Origin: Phyllobacterium myrsinacearum
GTDB taxonomy: Bacteria; Pseudomonadota; Alphaproteobacteria; Rhizobiales; Rhizobiaceae
Assembly: GCF_002980555.1 (NCBI RefSeq)
Contig: NZ_PVBT01000008.1
Span: forward strand, 124,001-188,000
Length of the DNA stretch: 64,000 bases
Direction of reading: 5' to 3'
A program made the translations under genes and the position numbers. The notes under the pieces are model-generated. The model was given only the letters and a program-made list of their open reading frames with translations. It was not told where the DNA came from and made no database searches. This document shows, in pieces, positions 46,249-55,344 of the stretch; position 1 is the first letter of the stretch, and each line of letters starts with the position of its first letter.

Positions 46249-47138
46249 ACGCCATCGATGGAGGCATTGCCCTCGGTGTGCACCTTGCCGCGGGCAACGA
46301 GATCTTCCAGATGGGCGAGTACCGACAGTCCCGCCGCGCCGTGCAGGCGCGGGTCGGTTTCCCGGTAGATGACCTTGACCATGGCGGCGATCGTCCGGTC
46401 GCCAAGCTTGACCCGTTCGAGCACGGCGCGCTCGCGCATCTTGCGGTGGGCTTTCAGGCCGCGCACGAAGGTTTTCGGCTTGGTCACCGCACCGCCATGG
46501 CCGGGAAGATAGACCCGGTCATGCCGCTCGAGGAGCCGGTCGAGCGAGGCCATATAGTCTGACATCGAGCCATCGGGCGGCGCCACGATGGAGGTGGCCC
46601 AGGCCATCACATGGTCGGCGGAAAACAGGATGTCCGTTCCCTCAAGCCCGAACACCACATGGTTGGCCGTATGGCCGGGCGTATGGATGGTCCGCAGCGC
46701 CCAGCCATCGCCTGCAATGACGGAATTGTCGGCAGCGGCGATATCGGGCACGAAGTCATAATCGCCGCTGGCATCGAGCAGGTTGATTTCGCCGGTGTGC
46801 AGCGGCCGGGCCGGGCGGTGCGGACCTTCCGCCACCAGCGTAGCGCCAAGCTCATCTTTCAAAACCGTCGCGAGCGGCGAGTGGTCGCGGTGCGTGTGGC
46901 TGACAAAGATATGGCTGACCGGCCGGCCGGCGATGGCATGCAGCAGCGTCGCGTGATGGGCCTCGTCAAGCGGACCGGGATCGATCAATGCCAGCGTATC
47001 GCGGCCGATCAGATAACTGTTGGTGCCGAAAAAAGTGAAGGGGCTGGGGTTGTTGACCGTGATGCGCTTGATATCAGGCGCAATCTCGACGGCCTCGCCA
47101 TAATGCGGCGCAAAAGAACTGTCGAAAACGAGGGACAT
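46233..47138 (-). CDS. MBL-fold metallo-hydrolase (LACTB2-like)
   Basis: The 301-residue protein has the metallo-beta-lactamase zinc motif SHTHRDHSPL (HxHxDH), HTPGHTANHVVF, SADHVMAW and PGHGGAV, plus a C-terminal winged-helix region (about 235-300) typical of the LACTB2/beta-CASP-less subfamily. Substrates range from nucleic acids to thioesters; here it is unknown. The ATG at 47138 (MSLVFDSSF) is preferred over 47180. Confidence 0.9.
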   Translation of the reverse strand: MSLVFDSSFAPHYGEAVEIAPDIKRITVNNPSPFTFFGTNSYLIGRDTLALIDPGPLDEAHHATLLHAIAGRPVSHIFVSHTHRDHSPLATVLKDELGATLVAEGPHRPARPLHTGEINLLDASGDYDFVPDIAAADNSVIAGDGWALRTIHTPGHTANHVVFGLEGTDILFSADHVMAWATSIVAPPDGSMSDYMASLDRLLERHDRVYLPGHGGAVTKPKTFVRGLKAHRKMRERAVLERVKLGDRTIAAMVKVIYRETDPRLHGAAGLSVLAHLEDLVARGKVHTEGNASIDGVYWAG

Positions 47139-47243
47139 GGGAGCGTGCGGACCTTGTGTATGGCCTTGCGCATATTGCACAGCGGCGTCATCCCCAATAT
47201 ACCCGTTTCAACGCGTGGCGAAAGCCGATCCGGAGGATAGAAC

Positions 47244-47831
47244 ATGATTGCTGCCCAGACCCGTTCCCTTGCCGAAACCTTCCAGCCGGAAGGCCAGCTG
47301 GCCAAAGCCGTATGGTTTGTCTCGCTTGCCCTCATCGGCACGGCGCTGATGACCCTTGCCGCCAAGACCAAGATCGACATGGTTTTCGTCAATGTCACCA
47401 TGCAGACCTTTGCCGTCTTCGCCATCGCCGCCGCCTATGGCTCGCGCCTGGCCGTGGCCACCATGGCGCTTTACCTGCTGGAAGGGGCGCTCGGCATGCC
47501 GGTTTTCACCGGAACGCCGGAAAAGGGCATCGGCCTTGCCTATATGGTCAGCTCCACCGGCGGCTATCTCATCGCCTATCTCGCCGCCGCCTGGGTTGTC
47601 GGTCTTGCCGCTGACAAGGGCTTTGCCCGCAACCCCGTTGTTATGGGCGTCGCCATGCTCGCCGGTGAAGCGATCATCCTCAGCCTCGGCTTCCTCTGGA
47701 TGGCTTACCTCTTCGGCTTCGAGAAGGCCTTTGCCTTTGGCGTTGGACCGTTCATCATTGCCGATATCCTGAAGCTGGCTCTGGCCGCCGCCATTGTCCC
47801 GGCCGTCGGTTCGCTGCTCAAGCGCCGCTGA
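47244..47831 (+). CDS. bioY: Biotin transporter substrate-binding subunit BioY
   Basis: The 195-residue protein has six membrane helices and the BioY pattern: VNVTMQTFAVFAIAAAYGSR near the second helix, LYLLEGALGMPVF and GPTGGYLI-like SSTGGYLIAYLAAA. BioY is the S component of ECF-type transporters and can import biotin with or without an energising module. No bioM/bioN lies next to it, as in many alphaproteobacteria. CGGAGG precedes the ATG. A hairpin follows it. Confidence 0.92.
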   Translation: MIAAQTRSLAETFQPEGQLAKAVWFVSLALIGTALMTLAAKTKIDMVFVNVTMQTFAVFAIAAAYGSRLAVATMALYLLEGALGMPVFTGTPEKGIGLAYMVSSTGGYLIAYLAAAWVVGLAADKGFARNPVVMGVAMLAGEAIILSLGFLWMAYLFGFEKAFAFGVGPFIIADILKLALAAAIVPAVGSLLKRR

Positions 47832-47843
47832 TACCGTTTGTTG

Positions 47844-47876
47844 GCGCCCCCTCTGTCCGGCGGATAGAGGGGGTGC
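47844..47876 (+). terminator. Hairpin between bioY and the purine operon
   Basis: An 11-bp stem with one G-T pair (47844-47854 with 47866-47876, GCGCCCCCTCT/AGAGGGGGTGC) is followed by TTCACTGTTTG, a weak T tract. It probably separates bioY from puuE. Confidence 0.55.
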
Positions 47877-47902
47877 TTCACTGTTTGTTGAAGAGGCATT
47901 CT

Positions 47903-48820
47903 GTGTCCGATTATCCCCGTGATCTCGTTGGCTTCGGCCGCAATACCCCGGACCCGAAATGGCCGGGCCATGCGCGCATCGCCGTGCAATTCGTTATCAA
48001 CTACGAGGAGGGCGGCGAAAGCTGCATTCTCGACAATGATCCGGCGTCGGAAAACCTGCTCTCGGAGATCGTTGGTGCGGCGGCATGGCCGGGGCAGCGC
48101 AATCTCAACATGGAATCCATCTACGAATACGGCTCCCGCGCCGGCTTCTGGCGGCTGTGGCGCATCTTTACCCGCCGCAACCTGCCGGTCACGGTCTATG
48201 GCGTGACGCTGGCCATGGCGCGCAATCCGGAAGCGGTGGCCGCCATGAAGGAGGCCGATTGGGAAATCGCCAGCCACGGGCTGCGCTGGCTGGAATACAA
48301 GGATTGTCCGGAAGAGGTCGAGCGCCAGCACATCCTTGAGGCGGTGCGGCTGCACACGGAAGTCACCGGCACACGTCCGCTCGGCATTTATCAAGGCAAG
48401 CCCTCGGACAACACGCTGAAGATCGTCATGGAAGAGGGCGGTTTCGTCTATTCCGCCGACAGTTATGCGGATGAACTGCCCTATTGGGTGAAAGGGCCGA
48501 AGGGACCGCATCTGATTGTTCCCTATACGCTCGATGCCAACGACATGCGGTTTGCCACGCCGCAGGGTTTCAATACCGGCGACCAGTTTTTCACCTATCT
48601 CAAGGACACGTTCGACGTGCTCTACCGGGAAGGGCAGGAAGGCGCAGCCAAGATGATCTCCGTCGGGCTGCATTGCCGTCTTGTCGGGCGTCCCGGACGG
48701 GCGGCGGCGCTGGAGCGGTTCCTGGATTATGTGCAGGGGCACGAAGGGGCCTGGGTGACGCGGCGCATCGATATCGCCCGCCATTGGCACGAGCATCATC
48801 GTCCGGACACTGCGGTATGA
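47903..48820 (+). CDS. puuE: Allantoinase PuuE (polysaccharide deacetylase family)
   Basis: The 305-residue protein begins [20 protein letters not shown], the hallmark of PuuE, a metal-independent allantoinase that opens allantoin to allantoate. It has the NodB-like fold with [21 protein letters not shown] and [12 protein letters not shown]. The GTG at 47903 has AGAGG 8 bases upstream. Its stop overlaps the allA start (ATGA). It is first in a six-gene purine catabolism operon. Confidence 0.93.
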   Translation: MSDYPRDLVGFGRNTPDPKWPGHARIAVQFVINYEEGGESCILDNDPASENLLSEIVGAAAWPGQRNLNMESIYEYGSRAGFWRLWRIFTRRNLPVTVYGVTLAMARNPEAVAAMKEADWEIASHGLRWLEYKDCPEEVERQHILEAVRLHTEVTGTRPLGIYQGKPSDNTLKIVMEEGGFVYSADSYADELPYWVKGPKGPHLIVPYTLDANDMRFATPQGFNTGDQFFTYLKDTFDVLYREGQEGAAKMISVGLHCRLVGRPGRAAALERFLDYVQGHEGAWVTRRIDIARHWHEHHRPDTAV

Positions 48821-49317
48821 CCATCCCTCTGCTTGCCGTCCAGCCGCTGACCCGCGCGGCGTTCGAACCCTTTGGCGATGTGATCGAAACCGATGGCGCT
48901 GAAGTGCGTCTGATCAACAATGGCACCACGCAGCGCTTTCACGATCTGGCCAAGGTGGATGTGACGGGCGCGCAGGCGCGGGTTCTGGTCAACATCTTTC
49001 GCGGACAGGCTTTCGCTGCGCCCATCGACATCGCGATGCTCGAGCGCCATCCGCTGGGCAGCCAGGCCTTCTATCCGCTGCAGGAGCGGCCGTTTCTCGT
49101 CGTCGTGGCGCAAGACGATGCGGGCCGCCCCGGCCAGCCCGTGGCGTTTCGGGCGCAGGGCAACCAGGGCGTCAATTACGGCCGCAATGTCTGGCACCAC
49201 CCGCTGATTGCGCTGGACGCGGTGTCTGATTTCCTTGTGGTCGACCGTGGCGGTGCAGGGGACAATCTGGAAGAGTTTTTCTTCAAGGATATGGTTTATC
49301 GGATCGAAACAATCTGA
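48817..49317 (+). CDS. allA: Ureidoglycolate lyase
   Basis: Cleaves ureidoglycolate to glyoxylate and urea. The 166-residue protein has the AllA pattern: [20 protein letters not shown] near the start, [14 protein letters not shown] and [16 protein letters not shown]. It overlaps puuE by 4 bases, so translation is coupled. The 66-base gap to xdhA carries no terminator. Confidence 0.93.
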   Translation: MTIPLLAVQPLTRAAFEPFGDVIETDGAEVRLINNGTTQRFHDLAKVDVTGAQARVLVNIFRGQAFAAPIDIAMLERHPLGSQAFYPLQERPFLVVVAQDDAGRPGQPVAFRAQGNQGVNYGRNVWHHPLIALDAVSDFLVVDRGGAGDNLEEFFFKDMVYRIETI

Positions 49318-49383
49318 ACCGCGGCACCACGAACGTCCCTCTGCCCCTTGACGCTTCATCGCTGCCGGATGAAGCTGTGCATC

Positions 49384-50790
49384 ATGTCACAAACGATCAA
49401 ATTTTTCCTCAATGGTCAAAAACAGCAGGCGTCGGTCCGGCCGGATATGACGGTGCTCGGCTGGCTGCGCAGCGCGCCGCGCCTGACGGGAACCAAGGAA
49501 GGCTGCGCCGAGGGCGACTGCGGTGCCTGCTCGGTGCTGATCGGCGATCCCGCGGGTGATTCGGTGCATTATCACGCCGCCAACAGCTGCATTCTCGCCA
49601 TGGGCCAGATCGACGGGCGGGCGCTCGTCACCGTCGAGGGGCTGAAGACCGGCGATCTGCATCCTGTACAGGCGGCAATGGCAGAAAACGGTTCGTCGCA
49701 GTGCGGCTTCTGCACGCCGGGCATCGTCATTTCTCTGGCCGGTCTTGCCGCCAGCACGGCACATCCCGATGACCACGAAATCCACGATGCGCTGGCTGGC
49801 AATCTCTGCCGCTGCACCGGCTACCGCCCTATCGTTGAAGCGGCGCGCAAGGTGACAGGCGCAGCGATACCGGGCCCCGAAGTGACGGCCTTTGCCAGGA
49901 TGGAGCCGCAAAAGGCGATAACGGCCGGTGGTTCGACGTTCCATCAGCCGCAAACGCTGGCGGAGCTTCTGCAACTGCGCAAGGACAGACCGGATGCTCT
50001 GCTGCTCGGCGGCGGCACCGATCTCGGCGTGGCGCTGGCCGATTACCATGCGGACTGGGACGAGGTGATCTCGCTGGCGCATGTGCGGGAAATGCGGGCC
50101 ATCGGCGAGACGGGCAATCACCTGAGTTTCGGTGCTGCCGTGACCTGGGAAGAGGTATTGGCGCGCGCCGCCGGTTCCTATCCGTCCTTTGCCACGCTTA
50201 TTCGGCGTTTCGGCTCAACCCAGATCCGGTCCATGGGAACCATTGGCGGCAATATCGGCACCGCAAGCCCGATCGGCGATGGCCCGCCTGCCTTGATCGC
50301 GCTGGGCGCCGACGTGGAATTGGCCTCGCTCAACGGCCGCCGGTTCATGGCTCTGGAGGATTTCTTCCTCGATTACCGCAAGACGGAACTGCGCGCCGAT
50401 GAGGTGATCGCATCGGTCTCCATCCCCAAGCCGAAGCCGGGGCAGGATTTTCGCGTCTACAAGATTTCCAAACGCTATGATCAGGATATCTCGACGGTCT
50501 GCGCCGCCTTTTGCATCACCCGCGAGGATGGCCAGGTGCGCAGCGCGCGCATTGCCTTTGGCGGCATGGCGGCAACGCCGCGCCGGGCGCAGGCGGCAGA
50601 GCAGGCGCTGGTCGGCACGCAGTTCGATGCAAAGGCGGTCGAAGCTTGCGCCGCAGCAATCACCGCTGCTTTCAAACCGCTCAGCGACTGGCGCGGCAGC
50701 GCGGATTACCGTCTGCAGGTGGCGGCCAATCTGGCCGAACGGTTCTGGCGGGATGTCTCCGGCGAGACCGTGGAGGTGATGGCACTGTGA
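49384..50790 (+). CDS. xdhA: Xanthine dehydrogenase small subunit
   Basis: The 468-residue subunit carries the two [2Fe-2S] clusters and FAD. The first cluster is CAEGDCGACSVLIG, the second has SQCGFCTPGI and LCRCTGYRP. The FAD domain (from about 175) contains LLGGGTDLGV and TIGGNIGTASPIGD, and the C-terminal domain is the CO dehydrogenase flavoprotein type. The ATG at 49384 (MSQTIKFFLNG) is the family start; ATG at 49369 is also in frame. The GTG of xdhB overlaps its stop by 4 bases. Confidence 0.95.
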   Translation: MSQTIKFFLNGQKQQASVRPDMTVLGWLRSAPRLTGTKEGCAEGDCGACSVLIGDPAGDSVHYHAANSCILAMGQIDGRALVTVEGLKTGDLHPVQAAMAENGSSQCGFCTPGIVISLAGLAASTAHPDDHEIHDALAGNLCRCTGYRPIVEAARKVTGAAIPGPEVTAFARMEPQKAITAGGSTFHQPQTLAELLQLRKDRPDALLLGGGTDLGVALADYHADWDEVISLAHVREMRAIGETGNHLSFGAAVTWEEVLARAAGSYPSFATLIRRFGSTQIRSMGTIGGNIGTASPIGDGPPALIALGADVELASLNGRRFMALEDFFLDYRKTELRADEVIASVSIPKPKPGQDFRVYKISKRYDQDISTVCAAFCITREDGQVRSARIAFGGMAATPRRAQAAEQALVGTQFDAKAVEACAAAITAAFKPLSDWRGSADYRLQVAANLAERFWRDVSGETVEVMAL

Positions 50791-53132
50791 CCGATAACTC
50801 TCCCCACATCGTCCAGCGCAGCATCGTCGGCAAGGGTATTGCCCATGATTCCGCCGCACGCCACGTGGCGGGCGAGGCGAACTACATCGACGACATGCCC
50901 GAACTGCCGGGCACGCTGCACGCGGCCTTCGTGCTCTCGCCGGTCGCACACGGACGGCTCAGATCCATCGATCCGGCTCAGGCGCTGGCGATGGAGGGCG
51001 TGGCCGGTGTCTGGTGGGCCAGGGATGTGCCCGGCCACAATGAGGTCGGGCCGATTTTGAATGGCGAAACGCTGTTCGCCGAGGACATCGTCGATCATGA
51101 AGGGCGGGTCATCGCCGTCGTTGCCGCCCGCGATTTCGAAACGGCCTATCGCGCCGCAAAGAAGGTCAAGGTCGACATCGAACCGCTGGAGCCGGTGCTG
51201 GATATCGAGGAAGCCCACCGGCGCGGGAGCTATGTCCTGCCGCCGCAGGAAGTCATCGACGGCGATGCCGCGAAAGCGATTGCCGGTGCGCCGCATATCC
51301 TGTCCGGTACGCTGCATATGGGCGGGCAGGATCACTTTTATCTGGAAACCCAGATTGCCTATGCCATTCCCGGTGAAAACGGTGAGATGCTGGTGCACTC
51401 CTCGACCCAGCATCCAACGGAGGTGCAACACCATGTGGCGCTGATCCTCGGCCTGCATGCCAATGCAGTGGAATGCCAGGTGCGGCGCATGGGCGGCGGT
51501 TTCGGCGGCAAGGAAAGCCAGGCGACGATCATCGCCGGGGCGGCGGCACTGGTGGCTGCCAAGACCGGCAAGCCGTGCAAGCTGCGGCTGAAACGCCGCG
51601 ATGACATGGCGGGAACCGGCAAACGGCACGATTATGTGGCCAACTGGAAAGTCGGTGTCGATTCCCGCGGCCGCATTCGCGGGCTGGATGTGGAATATCT
51701 CGCCCGCGCCGGAAACCTGCCCGACCTCACCGGCCCTGTCATCACCCGCACGCTGACGCACACGGACAATGCCTACCATATTCCCCATGCCCGGTTCATC
51801 GGCCATGCCTGCAAGACCAATACGGTTTCCAACACCGCCTTCCGGGGGTTCGGCGGGCCGCAGGGCATCCTGACCATCGAGAACATCATCGATACCATCG
51901 CGCGGGAATTGCAGCTCGATCCCAACACTGTCCGCGCCATCAACTATTACGGCGATGAAACCGGCGCGGTGACGCCCTATGGCCAGCCGGTGGAAGACAA
52001 CCGGTTGATCGAGGTGACCGAAGCGGTGCTGGCCTCGGCCGACTGGCGCCTGCGGCGTGCCGAGATCGACGCGCACAATGCCGCCAATCCGGTCATCCGC
52101 CGGGGGCTGGCGATGATGCCGGTCAAGTTCGGTATTTCCTTCAACCTGACATCGCTCAACCAGGCCGGTGCGCTGGTGCATGTCTATCTCGATGGCTCGA
52201 TTTTCCTCAACCATGGCGGCACGGAAATGGGGCAGGGCCTGTTCGTCAAGGTGGCGCAGGTCGTGGCGGAAGTCTTCCAGGTCGAACTCGACATGGTGCG
52301 CATCTCCTCCACCGCGACAGGCAAGGTGCCGAACACCAGTGCCACGGCCGCATCCACCGGCTCCGATCTCAACGGCATGGCGGCCTTCAAGGCGGCCACG
52401 GCGATCAAGGCGCGCATGACCGCCGTTGCCGCCGAACATTTCGGCGTGCAGGAAGCGGCCATCGTCTACCGTGAAGGCCGCGTCCACGCCGACAATGAAT
52501 CCATATCCTTCGGCGAACTGGCCAAGATGGCCTGGCTCAAGCGGGTGCAGCTGTCGGAAGCCGGGCATTACGCCACGCCGAAAATCCATTGGGACGGCAA
52601 GACGATGAAGGGTAGGCCCTTCTTCTATTTCACCTATGGCGCGGCGGTGACGGAAGTGGCCGTCGATACGCTGACCGGCGAGACCCGTTGCCTGCGCGCC
52701 GATATCCTGCAGGATGTCGGCTCGCCGCTGAACCCGGCGATTGATCTTGGCCAGATCGAGGGCGCCTTTGTCCAGGGCATGGGATGGCTGACCTGCGAGG
52801 AACTCTGGTGGGACAAGACGGGCAGGTTGCGCACCGTCGGGCCCTCCACCTACAAGATTCCCGGATCGCGCGATGTTCCGCCGGAATTCAATGTACGCAT
52901 TCTCGACAACGCGCCCAACCGCGAGGAAACGGTGTTTCGTTCCAAGGCCATCGGCGAGCCGCCGCTGATGCTCGGGGTCTCGGTCTGGCTGGCTATTCGT
53001 GATGCCATTGCCTCGCTGGCGCAGAGTGCTGTCGCGCCCCGGCTCGACGCGCCCGCGACGCCGGAAAACGTGCTGCGTGCGGTGAACGCCCTCAAACAAC
53101 GCTTGAAGAAAGATCGCGATGACTCTCGATGA
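50787..53132 (+). CDS. xdhB: Xanthine dehydrogenase molybdopterin-binding subunit
   Basis: The 781-residue subunit oxidises hypoxanthine/xanthine to urate at its molybdenum cofactor. It has the motifs GEANYIDDMPE, RRMGGGFGGKESQ, NTAFRGFGGPQG, GTEMGQGLFVKV and GSPLNPAIDLGQIEGAFVQG. It starts with a GTG overlapping xdhA and overlaps uraD by 14 bases at its end. The maturation factor XdhC, often next to it, is not in the window. Confidence 0.95.
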   Translation: MTDNSPHIVQRSIVGKGIAHDSAARHVAGEANYIDDMPELPGTLHAAFVLSPVAHGRLRSIDPAQALAMEGVAGVWWARDVPGHNEVGPILNGETLFAEDIVDHEGRVIAVVAARDFETAYRAAKKVKVDIEPLEPVLDIEEAHRRGSYVLPPQEVIDGDAAKAIAGAPHILSGTLHMGGQDHFYLETQIAYAIPGENGEMLVHSSTQHPTEVQHHVALILGLHANAVECQVRRMGGGFGGKESQATIIAGAAALVAAKTGKPCKLRLKRRDDMAGTGKRHDYVANWKVGVDSRGRIRGLDVEYLARAGNLPDLTGPVITRTLTHTDNAYHIPHARFIGHACKTNTVSNTAFRGFGGPQGILTIENIIDTIARELQLDPNTVRAINYYGDETGAVTPYGQPVEDNRLIEVTEAVLASADWRLRRAEIDAHNAANPVIRRGLAMMPVKFGISFNLTSLNQAGALVHVYLDGSIFLNHGGTEMGQGLFVKVAQVVAEVFQVELDMVRISSTATGKVPNTSATAASTGSDLNGMAAFKAATAIKARMTAVAAEHFGVQEAAIVYREGRVHADNESISFGELAKMAWLKRVQLSEAGHYATPKIHWDGKTMKGRPFFYFTYGAAVTEVAVDTLTGETRCLRADILQDVGSPLNPAIDLGQIEGAFVQGMGWLTCEELWWDKTGRLRTVGPSTYKIPGSRDVPPEFNVRILDNAPNREETVFRSKAIGEPPLMLGVSVWLAIRDAIASLAQSAVAPRLDAPATPENVLRAVNALKQRLKKDRDDSR

Positions 53133-53622
53133 ACTGAACGATGCCGCGCCCGAGACCTTCGTCAAGGCGCTGGGCGGCATCTTCGAGCATTCACCCTGGG
53201 TTGCGGAGGCGGTGGTGCCGCTGCGGCCCTTCGCCAGTGTCGAACTGCTGCATGCGGCCATGACGGGCGCCGTCGACAAGGCCGGGCAGGTGGCGCAGCT
53301 TGGCCTCATCCGTGCCCACCCGGACCTTGCGGGCAAGGCCGCCCGCCAGGGCAGCCTGACGGCACACTCGACCAGCGAACAGAAGAGTGCCGGGCTCGAC
53401 CGGCTGACGGATGCCGAATTCGATGAATTTCACCAGTTGAACGACGGTTACCAGCGGCGGTTCGGCTTTCCTTTCATTCTCGCGGTGCGCGGTCACGACA
53501 AGCATTCCATCCTGGCGGCATTCAGGACGCGGTTGCAGAACAATGCCGGCGAAGAGGTGGCCGAAGCCCTGCGCCAGATTGCGTTGATCGCGCGGTTCCG
53601 GCTCGACGATCTGATAGTTTGA
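53119..53622 (+). CDS. uraD: 2-oxo-4-hydroxy-4-carboxy-5-ureidoimidazoline decarboxylase
   Basis: The OHCU decarboxylase gives S-allantoin from the product of UraH. The 167-residue all-helical protein has [30 protein letters not shown] with the active-site His, and [18 protein letters not shown]. It overlaps xdhB by 14 bases and is followed 10 bases later by uraH, its functional partner. Confidence 0.94.
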   Translation: MTLDELNDAAPETFVKALGGIFEHSPWVAEAVVPLRPFASVELLHAAMTGAVDKAGQVAQLGLIRAHPDLAGKAARQGSLTAHSTSEQKSAGLDRLTDAEFDEFHQLNDGYQRRFGFPFILAVRGHDKHSILAAFRTRLQNNAGEEVAEALRQIALIARFRLDDLIV

Positions 53623-53632
53623 GAGGTCATCC

Positions 53633-53989
53633 ATGGGAAAACTGTCCACACATGTGCTGGATACGGCGGCAGGGTGCCCGGCCGCAGGTATGAGGCTGAC
53701 GCTCCACCGGATCGATGCGGATGAAACACGGCATGTGCTGAAGAAAGCGGTCACCAATGCCGATGGCCGTACCGATGGCTTGTTGCTGTCGCCGGATGAA
53801 ATGGCGGCCGGGCGCTACGAACTCAGTTTTTTTGTCGAGGCATATTTTCGGGCAAAGGGCATTGAGTTAGCGCAACCCGCCTTTCTCGACGTGGTGCCCA
53901 TCCGCTTTGCCATTGCGGATGTGGCGGCGAATTACCACGTGCCGCTCCTGGTGACGCCATGGTCCTACTCGACCTATCGTGGCAGCTGA
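53633..53989 (+). CDS. uraH: 5-hydroxyisourate hydrolase (transthyretin-like)
   Basis: Hydrolyses 5-hydroxyisourate, the product of urate oxidation. The 118-residue protein begins [19 protein letters not shown], contains the FPFVD-like region and ends in the diagnostic [10 protein letters not shown]. It is the last gene of the purine operon; a DUF2793 gene is convergent 34 bases downstream with no terminator visible. Confidence 0.95.
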   Translation: MGKLSTHVLDTAAGCPAAGMRLTLHRIDADETRHVLKKAVTNADGRTDGLLLSPDEMAAGRYELSFFVEAYFRAKGIELAQPAFLDVVPIRFAIADVAANYHVPLLVTPWSYSTYRGS

Positions 53990-54023
53990 GGAAAGTTTTG
54001 CAGTGCAGTGCCGTGGGCAGCGC

Positions 54024-55091
54024 TCATCCGTAAATCCCGATCACGGTATATCGCCTGCGCTCTTCGGCTTTAAATATGAGCAGATTGCTGGATGATACCG
54101 GTGAAACCATGGGACAGGAGAGGGTTACATCCCCGCCCGCGCTGTTGCCCAGCAACACCCCATCCTGCGGAAAGGCCCCGCCAAGCTGCTTTTGCATGAG
54201 CGGCGAAAGATCGAGAGCGATGGTCTGGTTTGCCGGATCGGACGTCTGGATCGCATCGCCCGCGGCCCATGACCGGATATGGGCGGGATTGCTGACCTGC
54301 AGCTGTTCGGCTGCGGTGTCCCATTTCACCCAGGCGGACTGCGCCGGCGATTTCGCGGTGTTCCAGATGCGGATCATCGCGGAACCGCGCATGCTGGAGG
54401 CGAAGATGCCCGCCGCCGCCTTGCCTTTCAGCGACAGAAGGTCGGCGGAGACGGAGGCACAGACGGCACTACCCGTAGCGGGTTCGAGAACGGCGGTACC
54501 GCCGCCATCGGGTAGAAAAATCAGGCCGGACAGTTTTTTGCCTGTCCTCGGCTGGACGATGCCGCCGGGAAACTGCACGGCGCCGGAGCTGCTGTCGGCA
54601 AGCATGATATCCCGCCAATCCTTGCCGTCGATGCTGGCCTTGATGGAAAAATTCCGGTTCCAGATCGTGCCGATCTCGACGCGGCCCTGATAATCCGACT
54701 GGAAAAGAATGGATGCGAGCTGCTGATCGCCCGCCTTGTTGATTTTCAGCTGATGTCCGCTGCCCGCATGGTCGAACAGCGAGGCGGGGCTTTTCACGCA
54801 CAGGCGGTTCGTATCATCCGCCTGCGCGTGGATGCCGACGCGGTCGACGGGATTTGTTGCCGGGCGGCAATCGGTCCATTGCCCCTGGCTGAAAACGGCA
54901 AGGCTGGTCTCGGCGATGATCCACGCGTGCCACCCGTCCCGCGGCTCGGCCGGCGGCTCCGTCAGCGTTCTGCTGACCACGCATAGCTGCACCAGGGCAT
55001 CCAGTGCCCGGATGGCCTCGTTATGGGTAACGTGTTTCTGTGCCTGCGACGGTGCGATGTAGGGGAGCTGAAGATTGGGTGTCTGGTCCAT
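54024..55091 (-). CDS. DUF2793 domain protein (phage/gene-transfer-agent type)
   Basis: The 355-residue protein begins with the DUF2793 motif TPNLQLPYIAPSQAQKHVTH, then NEAIRALDALVQL and PRDGWHAWIIAET. DUF2793 occurs in phage tail regions and gene transfer agents of alphaproteobacteria, usually before tail-fibre-like or LamG-type domains. The remaining 250 residues are beta-rich with no recognised domain (GIVQPRTGKKLSGLIFLPDG, LSPLMQKQLGGAFPQDG). No other phage gene is adjacent. An in-frame ATG at 55109 is an alternative start. Confidence 0.75.
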   Translation of the reverse strand: MDQTPNLQLPYIAPSQAQKHVTHNEAIRALDALVQLCVVSRTLTEPPAEPRDGWHAWIIAETSLAVFSQGQWTDCRPATNPVDRVGIHAQADDTNRLCVKSPASLFDHAGSGHQLKINKAGDQQLASILFQSDYQGRVEIGTIWNRNFSIKASIDGKDWRDIMLADSSSGAVQFPGGIVQPRTGKKLSGLIFLPDGGGTAVLEPATGSAVCASVSADLLSLKGKAAAGIFASSMRGSAMIRIWNTAKSPAQSAWVKWDTAAEQLQVSNPAHIRSWAAGDAIQTSDPANQTIALDLSPLMQKQLGGAFPQDGVLLGNSAGGDVTLSCPMVSPVSSSNLLIFKAEERRRYTVIGIYG

Positions 55092-55344
55092 GGGGCGTTG
55101 TTCCATCATTGGGAAAAGGCCAAGGATAAACGCTGCCAGTCTGTGTTGGATAAAGTGGCTGAAAGGACAACGGCCGATTGACCGCCAGACGATGATTGCA
55201 TTTATGTAACCCTATGTTACTGGTCTTGAAACTATTGGGGAATCTAAGGATGGGCATCTTCATCTCACAAATGCCTCAAATTGGACTTTAAGAAAAATCG
55301 CAGTTTCTCATGTCACCCAGGCATACCGTAAGCACCGAGGATCA

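Noticed and set aside
47139-47243. A biotin regulator (BioR-type) operator or riboswitch upstream of bioY.
   Set aside because: I found no TTATCTATAA-like palindrome or conserved riboswitch element in the 105-base gap.
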